Shown: positions 8,904 to 16,395, counted from the first letter of the stretch. The stretch is 19,107 bases of DNA from SpSt-398 sp033762195 (GCA_033762195.1 JANRLV010000033.1:1-19107), one strand, 5' to 3'. Notes: generated from the letters alone by a model not told the origin. A program made the numbers and translations.

Positions 8904-9995
8904 ATGACTACCCCTCAAAAACCTGTTATCGGCATTAGTTGCGGCGACCTGAATGGCATTGGCATTGAGATCATGATCAAGACGCTTTCCGACAACCGAT
9001 TGCTTGACCTTTGCACACCCGTTGTTTTTGCCAATAACAAAGTGATCAATTTCTATCGCAAGTCCATCCCTGACACCAATTTCAATTATCAAAACGTAAA
9101 GGAACTGAACCGGCTTAACCCAAAACAGATCAATGTGGTGAATTGCTGGGAAGAAGATGTGAATGTCACACCCGGAGAATTGACTGAAACGGGGGGCAAA
9201 TACGCGATCCTTTCGCTGATGGCGGCCACACAGGCTCTTAAGAACAAAGAGATCGACGGGTTGGTTACAGCGCCGATCCATAAGAAGAATGTACAATCAG
9301 AAACGTTTAACTATACCGGGCATACCCCTTTTTTAAAAGACTATTTTGGCGTGCCGGATGTGGCCATGGTGTTGTTCTCCGGTGAATTCAGGGTCGCCCT
9401 GCTTACCGAACATGTTCCTGTATCGGGTGTAACCGAGCATATCCAGAAGAAAGCCATCATCTCCAAATTATTAATCCTGCAGGAAAGCCTGAAAAAGGAT
9501 TTTGGGATCGACAAACCCCGGATCGCGGTACTCGGATTAAATCCACATGCGGGTGATGAGGGACTGATCGGCAATGAAGAAGAAACCATCATCAAACCGG
9601 CGATCAAGGAAGCCAAACAGAGCTATAACATGCTGGTCGTTGGCCCCTATAGTGCCGATGCGTTTTTTGCCCGTGGCTACCAGCACCGCTTCGATGCGGT
9701 ATTGGCCATGTACCACGACCAAGGGTTGATACCATTTAAGTCATTGGCAGGTGGTGAAGGCGTAAACTTCACCGCAGGGCTTCCTGTGGTACGGACCTCT
9801 CCGGATCACGGCACCGCTTTTGATATTGCCGGGAAAAACCGGGCCGATGAAAACTCCTTCCGTTCCGCTGTATTTGAGTGTATTGATATATGCCGTACAC
9901 GCGCAGGCTTCCATGATATGCGGAAGAATCCATTGCGTAAGCGGACCAGAGAAGTATTGGCTAATGCCGAGGACGAGCGGATTGAAGAGATTTAG
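8904..9995 (+). CDS. pdxA: 4-hydroxythreonine-4-phosphate dehydrogenase
   Basis: PdxA oxidises 4-phosphooxy-L-threonine with NAD(P) in the DXP-dependent route to pyridoxal phosphate; the product is used by PdxJ. It is a cytoplasmic homodimeric metal enzyme. The 363-residue protein shows the family motifs: ISCGDLNGIGIE at 11-22 (counterpart of GDPAGIGPE), TGHT with H140, and the three metal-ligand histidines at H170 (LTEHVPV), H215 (LNPHAGDEG) and H271 (MYHDQGLIPFK). The C-terminal signature GVNFTAGLPVVRTSPDHGTA starts at 286. It is slightly longer than the 329-residue E. coli enzyme, as is usual in Bacteroidota. All catalytic landmarks are intact, so it should be active. It is monocistronic in this window and convergent with the LolA-like gene, 24 bp apart. 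Confidence 0.97.
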   Translation: MTTPQKPVIGISCGDLNGIGIEIMIKTLSDNRLLDLCTPVVFANNKVINFYRKSIPDTNFNYQNVKELNRLNPKQINVVNCWEEDVNVTPGELTETGGKYAILSLMAATQALKNKEIDGLVTAPIHKKNVQSETFNYTGHTPFLKDYFGVPDVAMVLFSGEFRVALLTEHVPVSGVTEHIQKKAIISKLLILQESLKKDFGIDKPRIAVLGLNPHAGDEGLIGNEEETIIKPAIKEAKQSYNMLVVGPYSADAFFARGYQHRFDAVLAMYHDQGLIPFKSLAGGEGVNFTAGLPVVRTSPDHGTAFDIAGKNRADENSFRSAVFECIDICRTRAGFHDMRKNPLRKRTREVLANAEDERIEEI

Positions 9996-10019
9996 TTTTT
10001 CACCGCAGAGAACTCAAAT

Positions 10020-10712
10020 TCACTTAAACACCTCGTCCTTCAACCCTTTATTAATGGAATAGGAAGTGTACGTGATCTCCACTGTTCCTTTTTTATTTGC
10101 GGTGGCCTCTTTTTCCTTTTCTGAAGAGCCATTGTCGTAGTCAAATGTCACTCCCTTAGGTAGTTTGTATTCTTTGGTATTGAAGGTGAATTTTACTTTA
10201 TCGGGTAAACCATAGGAGGCATATTTTCCATAACTCATATCCAATTCATAGGTGCCATTCTCCCGCGTGGTTGTTTTTGACTTAACCACCAGCATAGCTG
10301 TTTCATCAATATACAAAGTGGAAAGAACGATCTCGCCCGATTCGCCATCCGGCAACACTTTTACCAGTCGCACTTTTTTTCCATTCAAGGTTTCGGTGCC
10401 GGCATCAATGGCCGTGTAATTGGCCAGGGTAAAAATATTCCCCATGTTGATATTCACTGACCCTTTGGGAACAAAGGAAACTCCGGATTCATTCTTGATC
10501 TTGATCTTGTCCGGATTTTTGTAGAACACCCGGATATCTGCCAAAGGGGCTTTGATAAAGATCACATTGGTCTTCATTTTTCCGGTCGCCTCATAATCCT
10601 TTACCTGGTTGTACTTTGTTTTAATTTTTTCCAGCAAGGTATTGGCATCAGTCTGGGAAAAACCCGAAAGTGCAATGGTCAGACCGCTTAAAAAGAGAAA
10701 TAATTTTTTCAT
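10020..10712 (-). CDS. LolA-like periplasmic protein
   Basis: A 230-residue exported protein. The signal peptide covers about 1-20 (MKKLFLFLSGLTIALSGFSQ). The first mature segment, LLEKIKTKYNQVKDYEATGKMKT, and the later pattern of beta strands (DIRVFYKNPDKIKI, VRLVKVLPDG, LYIDETAMLVVKSKT) match the LolA/LolB/LppX-type half-barrel that binds acyl chains or lipoproteins. True LolA has its own essential role; many Bacteroidota carry extra LolA-like proteins of unknown cargo, and this is probably one of those. The start is 1 bp past the stop of the ABC permease, so it is the last gene of the cluster and probably translationally linked. No terminator is visible after its stop; it converges on pdxA. 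Confidence 0.75.
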   Translation of the reverse strand: MKKLFLFLSGLTIALSGFSQTDANTLLEKIKTKYNQVKDYEATGKMKTNVIFIKAPLADIRVFYKNPDKIKIKNESGVSFVPKGSVNINMGNIFTLANYTAIDAGTETLNGKKVRLVKVLPDGESGEIVLSTLYIDETAMLVVKSKTTTRENGTYELDMSYGKYASYGLPDKVKFTFNTKEYKLPKGVTFDYDNGSSEKEKEATANKKGTVEITYTSYSINKGLKDEVFK

Positions 10713-10713
10713 A

Positions 10714-11598
10714 TCAACTCAGAATGTCTTTTCGTTTAAATGAAATTACACCTACCCCCAGGAACAATAGCGCATAAAGTGTTAAAACCAACCCGCTTTT
10801 TACCATCGCCCAGGGATTCTCCACTGATCCGGGGATGGATTGGTTTTCCGGGGTGGCCATCACATAGAAAAAGCCCTTCCAGCCCAGCATATGGGTGGTA
10901 AATAAATACGGAGCTGCATATTCCTGAAACATGGGTACTTGCAATTGCTGGATGATGGTGAAAACAATCACCACACAGACCGTAGCCACAATGGGGCCAA
11001 TAGAATTTTCGGCAAATACAGAAAGCATAAAAGCCAGTGCAGCGATACAGATCAGGGCCAGAGTGGCAAAACCAAAGGCCGCAAAAAAGCGCCAGAGCAC
11101 ATCACTTGACTGGATGATTTGAAATCCTGTCTCCTTTATTACCACCAGATCATTGGTGCCAAAAAGAAAGATACTTCCCAGCAGGGCCAATACTGCCATC
11201 CACAACAGGAGCATCATCACATACACCACCGAAGCGGAGAACTTGGAGAGCATGAGTGTCTCACGTGAGATCGGTTTGGTCACCAGCAAACGAAGGGTTC
11301 CCATATTCGCCTCTCCGGCTACAAGGTCACCGGCAATAAGGGCAACCAGCAATGGAACATGGATCAATAATGTATTCAGGATAAAAAAGCAGACAAAGTA
11401 GCCGTTCAGAATTTTGCCTTCTTCATATTCAAATGTGGCATCCTGGCTGCCGAGGAAGAATTGAATCAGTTCCTTTCCCTGTACTTTGATCGCAAACTGG
11501 ATCAGCAGGATCATGACGGCTATGGCCCCAAACGCGATATAGGTTCGTGGCTTGCGGAAGATCTTATATAATTCAATACGCAGCAGGTTCAGGAACAT
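10714..11598 (-). CDS. ABC-2 type transporter permease
   Basis: A 294-residue inner-membrane protein with about six hydrophobic segments, near residues 20-38, 68-90, 125-150, 175-197, 204-222 and 270-288. It has the typical ABC-2 N-terminus (RIELYKIFRKPRTYI) and the conserved cytoplasmic segment GDLVAGEANMGTLRLLVTKP at about 91-110, which contacts the ATPase. Relatives are permeases of the NosY/BcrB kind. It lies 4 bp downstream of the ATPase gene and 1 bp upstream of the LolA-like gene. Paired with that ATPase it should form an exporter, or a mechanotransmitting complex, in the inner membrane. The substrate cannot be read from sequence. Confidence 0.9.
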   Translation of the reverse strand: MFLNLLRIELYKIFRKPRTYIAFGAIAVMILLIQFAIKVQGKELIQFFLGSQDATFEYEEGKILNGYFVCFFILNTLLIHVPLLVALIAGDLVAGEANMGTLRLLVTKPISRETLMLSKFSASVVYVMMLLLWMAVLALLGSIFLFGTNDLVVIKETGFQIIQSSDVLWRFFAAFGFATLALICIAALAFMLSVFAENSIGPIVATVCVVIVFTIIQQLQVPMFQEYAAPYLFTTHMLGWKGFFYVMATPENQSIPGSVENPWAMVKSGLVLTLYALLFLGVGVISFKRKDILS

Positions 11599-11602
11599 GG
11601 GT

Positions 11603-12319
11603 TCAACGGGTTAAGGATAAGAAATAATCTTCCAGGCTTCTTTTCTCCGGGGTGAGTAGTTCCTGTACCGGTCCTTCCACTACTTTCCGCCCTTTATCGA
11701 TGATCAGCATATTATCGGCGATCATCTCCATTTCAGAGAGCAGGTGGGAGGATATAAAGATCGTCTTCCCTTCCTCCCGACTCAGGTGCAGGATAAGGTT
11801 ACGGATATCGGCGATTCCCTGCGGATCAAGTCCATTGACCGGTTCGTCGAGTATCACCAAATCGGGGTTATGGACCAATGCAATGGCCAGCCCCAACCGT
11901 TGTTTCATGCCCTGGGAAAAGGTATGCACTTTGCTTTGTGCCCGGGCGGAAAGACCTACCCTATCCAATTGATCCATCAACCGGGAGCGTTCTGGTTTGA
12001 TCCCGCTTAAGCGGGCAAAAAGGCGAATATTATCGTAAGCGGAAAGGTATTTGTAGAGATCCGGTTTCTCGATCACAGCCCCGATCCGGCGAAGTATCTG
12101 CCGGCGGTTACGGGAAAGGGGCAACCCAAAAATTTCGATCTCCCCCTCAGTGGGTCTGATCAGGGTGAGGAGCATACGGATGGTAGTGGATTTGCCGGCT
12201 CCGTTTTGCCCTAAAAAACCGTGTACACAGCCTTGTTTGACCGTAAAGGACAGGTCGTCTACGGCTTTTATTTCATCGAATTGTTTGCTTAGGTGCTGTA
12301 CCCGGATGATGTCGGACAT
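11603..12319 (-). CDS. ABC transporter ATP-binding protein
   Basis: A 238-residue ATPase of the CcmA/BcrA-type class. Walker A GQNGAGKST at 37-45, signature FSQGMKQRL at 134-142, Walker B LVILDEP at 154-160 with catalytic E159, D-loop NGLDP at 162-166 and H-loop H192 (SSHLL). All nucleotide-binding elements are intact. I start it at the ATG at 12319 (MSDIIRVQHL); the same frame has a TTG at 12334, which would add five residues, but the ATG gives the usual family N-terminus. It lies 4 bp upstream of the permease gene and 56 bp after the regulator gene, with a heptamer repeat in the gap. Confidence 0.93.
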   Translation of the reverse strand: MSDIIRVQHLSKQFDEIKAVDDLSFTVKQGCVHGFLGQNGAGKSTTIRMLLTLIRPTEGEIEIFGLPLSRNRRQILRRIGAVIEKPDLYKYLSAYDNIRLFARLSGIKPERSRLMDQLDRVGLSARAQSKVHTFSQGMKQRLGLAIALVHNPDLVILDEPVNGLDPQGIADIRNLILHLSREEGKTIFISSHLLSEMEMIADNMLIIDKGRKVVEGPVQELLTPEKRSLEDYFLSLTR

Positions 12320-12348
12320 GTGTATATTAGGCAAAGTTACGGAAGATT

Positions 12349-12376
12349 GACGTTAGTCGTTAGTCGTGAGACGTTT
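12349..12376. repeat. Second heptamer repeat, four units, at a gene junction
   Basis: Four 7-bp units GACGTTA, GTCGTTA, GTCGTGA, GACGTTT fit G[AT]CGT[TG][AT]. The array runs exactly up to the first base of the regulator's stop codon (12376-12378 on minus), and a degenerate fifth unit CACGCGT (12377-12383) overlaps its last codons. GTGA...TCAC around 12366-12379 can pair as a small hairpin. It sits inside the seven-gene cluster between regulator and ATPase. Confidence 0.7.
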
Positions 12377-12666
12377 CACGCGTCATGTTCCAAATAACTC
12401 TTCAAACTCGTCACATACTCCTCAAACGCCTCCACGCCCTTTGGGGTGATCTTACAAAGCGTTTGCGGGTAGTTGTCCTTGAATTGTTTCGTTACTTCGA
12501 TATACCCGGCGTCTTTTAGCTTCTGGATCTGTACACTCAGGTTCCCGGCTGTCGAATTGGTTTTTTCGCGCAGAAACGTGAATTCCGCTTCCTTTACCCC
12601 TATCAGGAGGGAAATGACCGCCAGCCTGAGCTGAGAATGTAATATGGGATCCAGGTCCTTAAACAT
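12376..12666 (-). CDS. Small winged-helix transcriptional regulator
   Basis: A 96-residue cytoplasmic DNA-binding protein. It begins MFKDLDPILHSQLRLAVISLL, then has a helix-turn-helix (FTFLREKTNSTAGNLSVQIQKLKDAGYIEV, about 29-58) and a beta wing (TKQF...YPQTLCKITPKG, 59-76), with a helical C-terminus for dimerisation. This matches the HTH_34/MarR-like winged-helix group. The length is typical for that group and there is no effector domain. Its ATG overlaps the 3' end of the membrane-protein gene by 8 bp, so the two are translationally coupled. Genes of this kind are often paired with the same type of membrane protein in Bacteroidota. It may control its own cluster; the palindrome in the TonB-receptor promoter is a candidate target (inference). 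Confidence 0.85.
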   Translation of the reverse strand: MFKDLDPILHSQLRLAVISLLIGVKEAEFTFLREKTNSTAGNLSVQIQKLKDAGYIEVTKQFKDNYPQTLCKITPKGVEAFEEYVTSLKSYLEHDA

Positions 12667-13327
12667 GCGTGGGCTTTAAGGCTTGCTTTGCTTTTCGGTG
12701 TTCAATTTCCAGCAGGATACCCGGAATCAACCAGGCCATGATGGCTGAAATGGCAGTGAGTAAAAGATCAACCTGCGCCGTGGTGTACAGGGTAACGATC
12801 GCACATACCCAACAAAAGATTCCACCAAAGGTCATGGGTTTGAATTTCATACACACGCCGGATACAAATGTGGGAAGACCATAGAGCATAAGAAAGAAGC
12901 TGGAGACATACTCATAAAAATGAAAGGGTGACCGCTGTCCGGCCAGCTTTTCATACCCATCGATCAGCGGCCGCACATCATTACCCAGTTTGGTAGTGAT
13001 GATGGAAACCAGGAAGACGGATATCCCAAAAGCGATCCAGAGATAATCGTTGAATTCCTCTCCATACACTTTTACGCGTCGGGCCTTTTTCTCCCGCACA
13101 CTAAAGATGATGGTGGGTATAACAGCTACCACGGTAAGCATGTAAATGTCGAAAGGCAGCCTGAAATCATACCTTACTTCGGCCAGCCGCACAAGCGAAC
13201 AAAGGGTGATCACCGCCCCCCACATGATGGCGGTGATCCCTGTATCGTGCACCGAATCCTTCGCCTTGTTGATCATCTGGGTGATGAGATCAAGGCTCTC
13301 CTTTTCGGTCAGCTTTTTATCCTCCAT
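12659..13327 (-). CDS. Multi-spanning membrane protein of unknown function
   Basis: A 222-residue inner-membrane protein. An amphipathic N-terminal helix (MEDKKLTEKESLDLITQMIN) precedes about six hydrophobic segments, near residues 30-46, 58-76, 95-110, 141-160, 165-183 and 186-203, and a basic C-terminus (EHRKAKQALK). I chose the ATG at 13327; the frame stays open to an ATG at 13384, but that longer form would overlap the previous gene and adds an unlikely leader. It lies 14 bp after the helical-protein gene and overlaps the winged-helix regulator gene by 8 bp. The coupling suggests it may sense a signal for, or sequester, the regulator (inference). I do not recognise a catalytic motif. Confidence 0.8.
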   Translation of the reverse strand: MEDKKLTEKESLDLITQMINKAKDSVHDTGITAIMWGAVITLCSLVRLAEVRYDFRLPFDIYMLTVVAVIPTIIFSVREKKARRVKVYGEEFNDYLWIAFGISVFLVSIITTKLGNDVRPLIDGYEKLAGQRSPFHFYEYVSSFFLMLYGLPTFVSGVCMKFKPMTFGGIFCWVCAIVTLYTTAQVDLLLTAISAIMAWLIPGILLEIEHRKAKQALKPTHV

Positions 13328-13341
13328 GGTTCGTTGTTTTA

Positions 13342-14001
13342 TTAATATTGAGAAAGAAAGTACCTGACCTGGGAAAGGCCCCAATTCGGATGAATGGAAC
13401 TGGCAGGCTTAAATATCTCATATTGCTTCACCGCCTTTTCAAACAAACGCTTGGCTTCTTCTTTACTTCCACCATACTGTTCGGGGGTATAGTATTTGTC
13501 CTGAGCTTCCTGAAGATAGATACGGGGATTGTCAGGGTTTAATTTCCTGGCCATTTCAAGTGCGGATGTGGCCGCCGGTCCATCCGTCATATAACGCTGC
13601 ATAGGGCTACCCATCATGTGAAGGCTGTGAACCATCTTACGGACGAGGTAGATCTCAGAATTATCTTTCTCCAACGCTTCAGCCTTGTCCAATAATTCTT
13701 TGGCCTTGTCGGCTAAGGGGTCAATCTTGTCTGCACTGGCACCCATCGGGTTATCGCCCATGGAAAAATAACCGGACATTACATTACACAAAGCCGCGTA
13801 ATAATAAGGAAGCCACTGATTTTTTTCGGCATTGGCGATACGCTCAAAGGAGTTGGCCAGTTCAATGAACCCGGCTGCGGAATTGGTGGAATCAATGAGT
13901 GCAACTTTGGATTCCATGGCCTTGACAAACTTCTCGGGCATCTGGGCCTGAGCAGAAGCAAAGGTGGCAACAAGCAGGAAGAAGGAGAGGAACTTTTTCA
14001 T
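13342..14001 (-). CDS. Exported alpha-helical (TPR-like) protein
   Basis: A 219-residue protein with signal peptide MKKFLSFFLLVATFASAQAQ (about 1-20). The mature part is helical, with TPR-like pieces: NSFERIANAEKNQWLPYYYA, KAKELLDKAEALEKDNSEIYL, AARKLNPDNPRIYLQEA-type and EEAKRLFEKAVKQYEIFKP. These suggest three or four helix-turn-helix repeats acting as a periplasmic protein-interaction scaffold. The start at 14001 gives a clean signal peptide; an ATG two codons earlier (14007) is possible, while the open frame up to 14121 would overlap the receptor gene and lacks an export signal. It lies 76 bp downstream of the TonB-receptor gene, with a strong hairpin in between, and 14 bp upstream of the membrane-protein gene. 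Specific function unknown. Confidence 0.8.
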   Translation of the reverse strand: MKKFLSFFLLVATFASAQAQMPEKFVKAMESKVALIDSTNSAAGFIELANSFERIANAEKNQWLPYYYAALCNVMSGYFSMGDNPMGASADKIDPLADKAKELLDKAEALEKDNSEIYLVRKMVHSLHMMGSPMQRYMTDGPAATSALEMARKLNPDNPRIYLQEAQDKYYTPEQYGGSKEEAKRLFEKAVKQYEIFKPASSIHPNWGLSQVRYFLSQY

Positions 14002-14045
14002 GATCATTTGTTTATTGGTAAATATTGATTGATTGCTTAAGGAAA

Positions 14046-14071
14046 TTTCCCGCCGCGATCGCCGCGGGAAA
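14046..14071. promoter_or_regulatory. Intergenic stem-loop between receptor and helical-protein genes
   Basis: Arms TTTCCCGC (14046-14053) and GCGGGAAA (14064-14071) pair perfectly; the inner GCGATCGC can extend the stem past one C-C mismatch. It lies 7 bp past the receptor stop codon and 45 bp before the next start. There is no following T-run on the minus strand, so it is not a classical terminator. It could stabilise the upstream mRNA 3' end or reduce read-through, which would set a high receptor to low downstream ratio. A 10-bp palindrome GGAAATTTCC (14041-14050) overlaps its edge. Confidence 0.7.
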
Positions 14072-14077
14072 CAAAAA

Positions 14078-16327
14078 TTACAAATTACTATTAATAACAT
14101 CATCCGTTCTGTCCACGCCAAAGCTGATGAAAGCCCCTATGAAAACAAACATCCTTGAAGTAGGCAGAATGGGTTGTTTGCGAATCCCGTTATACGAGTA
14201 CTGATATCCAAAGACCTGCCGCACGTTAAAAAGGTTGCTAATGGAAAGTACATAAACCGGGAATGATTTGGCTTTTTCCTTACCAATATTTGGCAGGAAA
14301 TTCATGCTAAAGCTGAAATTGTGATAAGCCGGGGTTTTCCCCTGATCGGTGATATTGAATTTATTGTTCTGGCCATCATAGGCAATATTATAGTAGGGGC
14401 GGCCGGTGGCGAAATTATAGGCCCCGTTGAACTGGGTCTTTAACTTGGTCACAAACTTCTTGATGATAAAGGAAGCCGTATGCTTGGCAGCAAAATTGGG
14501 CGTGATAGCACCGGGAAAATTGAGATAGTCCCGCTTTGTATCCAGATAAGAATAGGAGATCCAGTAATCCACATTGGGAATGGATTTTTTATCCCGCCAG
14601 AAGAAGTCAAAGCCTTTGGCATCACCAAAACCTTCATTGTTAAGGGCCTGAAACTGACTACCACTACCCAGACCGGTTTTTACCAGGTCATCATATTTTT
14701 TATAAAATAACTCGGCACGAAGTGTACGGTCGGAAGTGACCTTTTGGTACTGGGCGATATAATGGGCTGCCCGGGAAAAGGTAAGTGGAAAGGCAGAAGG
14801 CAGGTTGCGGTTCTCGGGTGTTTGGAAAAACAATCCATAAGCAAGGGAGGCCTGGCTTTGCTTACCCGTTTTATAGGCTAGTGATACCCGGGGGGCCAGG
14901 TTGGTCTTATCGATCAGGGAGGAATGTTCCATTCGCGAACCCACTTTGGCGGCAATAGCGTTGGTAATATAAATATCTGCTTCGGCAAAAAGCGCCTTCA
15001 GGTTCTCAGAAATAGATCCGGGGTAAGTACTACCGCTATAATCCGTAAAGGTTGTTTTATCGGTGGAATGGTTGTATTCGGAACCAAAACGAAGGGCTGA
15101 CAGACCCACCAGTCTTTTTTCCAACACCACTTTTGCATTGAAATAATTACCCCGAAGTTTCAATTTATAATCCTTGAACTCAAGTCCCGTCAATAAGATA
15201 TCCTTGTCCTGCGCATCGCGCATCCCACTATTGATATCATCTTTGTTATTGGTATAAGATGTACCGATGTCGATCTTCCATTTTCGTCCCAGTTTTTCTT
15301 TCCAGGCCAGGTTATGGTAAACGTTGAAATTCTCGAGCCCAAACAGGTCCTTATACCCTACCGAATCAATGCTGTTGGTGGTAAAGCCCAGTTTACTGGT
15401 GCTAAGGGTAGTGTAATATTTTAAAATACCTGTTTTGGAAGTCTTGATACGAAAATTACCATCGGCGCCATGAAACACCGGGATCTGGAAATAATCCTGG
15501 TTTTGTTTGATGACGGCAAAGGCCGGGGCCAGGTTGCTATAGCTGTAGTTCAATCCCCAGGAAGAATTCTTATCCTTGGCCAATTGCTGAAACCCACCAC
15601 TCAACCCGATAACTGAAACACCCAGGTTGGCCGTCGACTGGTCGGGAAAATCAATAGTTTCAAGGATCAGGGCCGAGGAAAGGGCCTGTCCATATAAAGC
15701 GGAATAACCACCGGTGCTAAATACCGTTCCTTTAAAAAGGAAGGGAGAAAAACGACCCCTGGCGGCAATATTGGGCATGCTACTGAAAAAGAAATTATTG
15801 ACCAGCGTTCCATCAATAAATATCTTGGTTTCCTGTGCGGTACCACCGCGTACAAACAATCCCTCACTCTCCCCTACCTGTTGGGCACCGGGAAGCGATT
15901 TCAAGGCTTCGGTTACATCTCCATTTCCACTCGCAGTGGTCACAATATCAATGGAACTCAAAACGGTCACCTTTTTCTTGTCACTGGCCTCAAAGGTGCC
16001 CGCTGTAACGGTCACAGCAGTTAGTTCGGTGATCTCTTCCTTGAGGAGTGCATTCACTTCCACCGAATCTCCCGCTTTTAACTCTATGGTTTGCTCAAAG
16101 GGCTTGAACCCCGTTGAGGTAACGGTCAGTACAAAAACGCCTTTTTCAGTGGTCCGAAAACGGAAATAACCTTCCTTATCCGTGGTGGCCCCATCATAGG
16201 TGTCTTTGAGCGCCACACTCACTCCTTCAAGAGGCTTTTTCTTGTCCATTACCCGCCCTTTCACCAGCGTTTGCGCCTGAAGGGAAAGAGAGAAAATTGT
16301 CAACACAGCAACAAAGACAGATTTCAT
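14078..16327 (-). CDS. TonB-dependent outer-membrane receptor with CarboxypepD_reg-like domain
   Basis: A 749-residue outer-membrane beta-barrel. Signal peptide 1-19 (MKSVFVAVLTIFSLSLQAQ). Carboxypeptidase-regulatory-like domain at about 20-95 (VKGRVMDKKKPLEGVSVALK, DKEGYFRFRT). The plug follows, with ALKSLPGAQQVGESEGLFVRGG at about 139-160 and DGTLVNN. The barrel ends FVFIGAFISFGVDRTDD with a short tail INSNL. There is no SusC-type repeat signature and no SusD partner nearby, so this is a general TonB receptor rather than a Sus-type one. It imports or senses an unidentified ligand using TonB-ExbBD energy. It heads the minus-strand seven-gene cluster and has its own well-matched promoter. A complete plug and barrel of ordinary length suggest it is functional. 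Confidence 0.92.
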   Translation of the reverse strand: MKSVFVAVLTIFSLSLQAQTLVKGRVMDKKKPLEGVSVALKDTYDGATTDKEGYFRFRTTEKGVFVLTVTSTGFKPFEQTIELKAGDSVEVNALLKEEITELTAVTVTAGTFEASDKKKVTVLSSIDIVTTASGNGDVTEALKSLPGAQQVGESEGLFVRGGTAQETKIFIDGTLVNNFFFSSMPNIAARGRFSPFLFKGTVFSTGGYSALYGQALSSALILETIDFPDQSTANLGVSVIGLSGGFQQLAKDKNSSWGLNYSYSNLAPAFAVIKQNQDYFQIPVFHGADGNFRIKTSKTGILKYYTTLSTSKLGFTTNSIDSVGYKDLFGLENFNVYHNLAWKEKLGRKWKIDIGTSYTNNKDDINSGMRDAQDKDILLTGLEFKDYKLKLRGNYFNAKVVLEKRLVGLSALRFGSEYNHSTDKTTFTDYSGSTYPGSISENLKALFAEADIYITNAIAAKVGSRMEHSSLIDKTNLAPRVSLAYKTGKQSQASLAYGLFFQTPENRNLPSAFPLTFSRAAHYIAQYQKVTSDRTLRAELFYKKYDDLVKTGLGSGSQFQALNNEGFGDAKGFDFFWRDKKSIPNVDYWISYSYLDTKRDYLNFPGAITPNFAAKHTASFIIKKFVTKLKTQFNGAYNFATGRPYYNIAYDGQNNKFNITDQGKTPAYHNFSFSMNFLPNIGKEKAKSFPVYVLSISNLFNVRQVFGYQYSYNGIRKQPILPTSRMFVFIGAFISFGVDRTDDVINSNL

Positions 16328-16346
16328 AAAATAGCAGTTGTGAAGG

Positions 16347-16378
16347 CAAATGTAAAGTAGTTTATAATATAAACCAAA
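16347..16378 (-). promoter_or_regulatory. Promoter of the TonB-receptor cluster (TTTG-N20-TAnnTTTG)
   Basis: On the minus strand TTTG (16378-16375) is followed after exactly 20 nt by TACATTTG (16354-16347), a full match to the Bacteroidota housekeeping promoter. The expected transcription start lies a few bases downstream, giving a leader of roughly 15 nt before the ATG at 16327. The spacer holds a perfect odd palindrome (16360-16374). Confidence 0.8.
16360..16374. promoter_or_regulatory. Candidate operator inside the receptor promoter
   Basis: A 15-bp palindrome with 7-bp arms GTTTATA/TATAAAC around one central A lies wholly between the -33 and -7 boxes. A dimeric regulator bound there would block RNA polymerase. 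The small winged-helix protein encoded in the same cluster is the obvious candidate, but this link is inference. Confidence 0.5.
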
Positions 16379-16395
16379 TACAAACCAAGATTTTT

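Noticed and set aside
8892..9296. 134-residue minus-strand frame across the pdxA start
   Set aside because: pdxA is certain in this region, and the frame has no motif or start context.
10020..10712. Assigning gene name lolA
   Set aside because: The fold is LolA-like, but the context (ABC-2 pair, TonB receptor) differs from housekeeping lolA and identity cannot be proven by eye.
12332..12339. TAACTTTG box on minus just before the ABC ATPase
   Set aside because: It matches TAnnTTTG, but no TTTG lies 19-21 bp upstream and the leader would be only a few bases, so it is not called as a promoter.
14002..14121. Upstream extension of the helical-protein gene to 14121
   Set aside because: It would overlap the receptor's 3' end and the hairpin and hide a textbook signal peptide starting at 14001.
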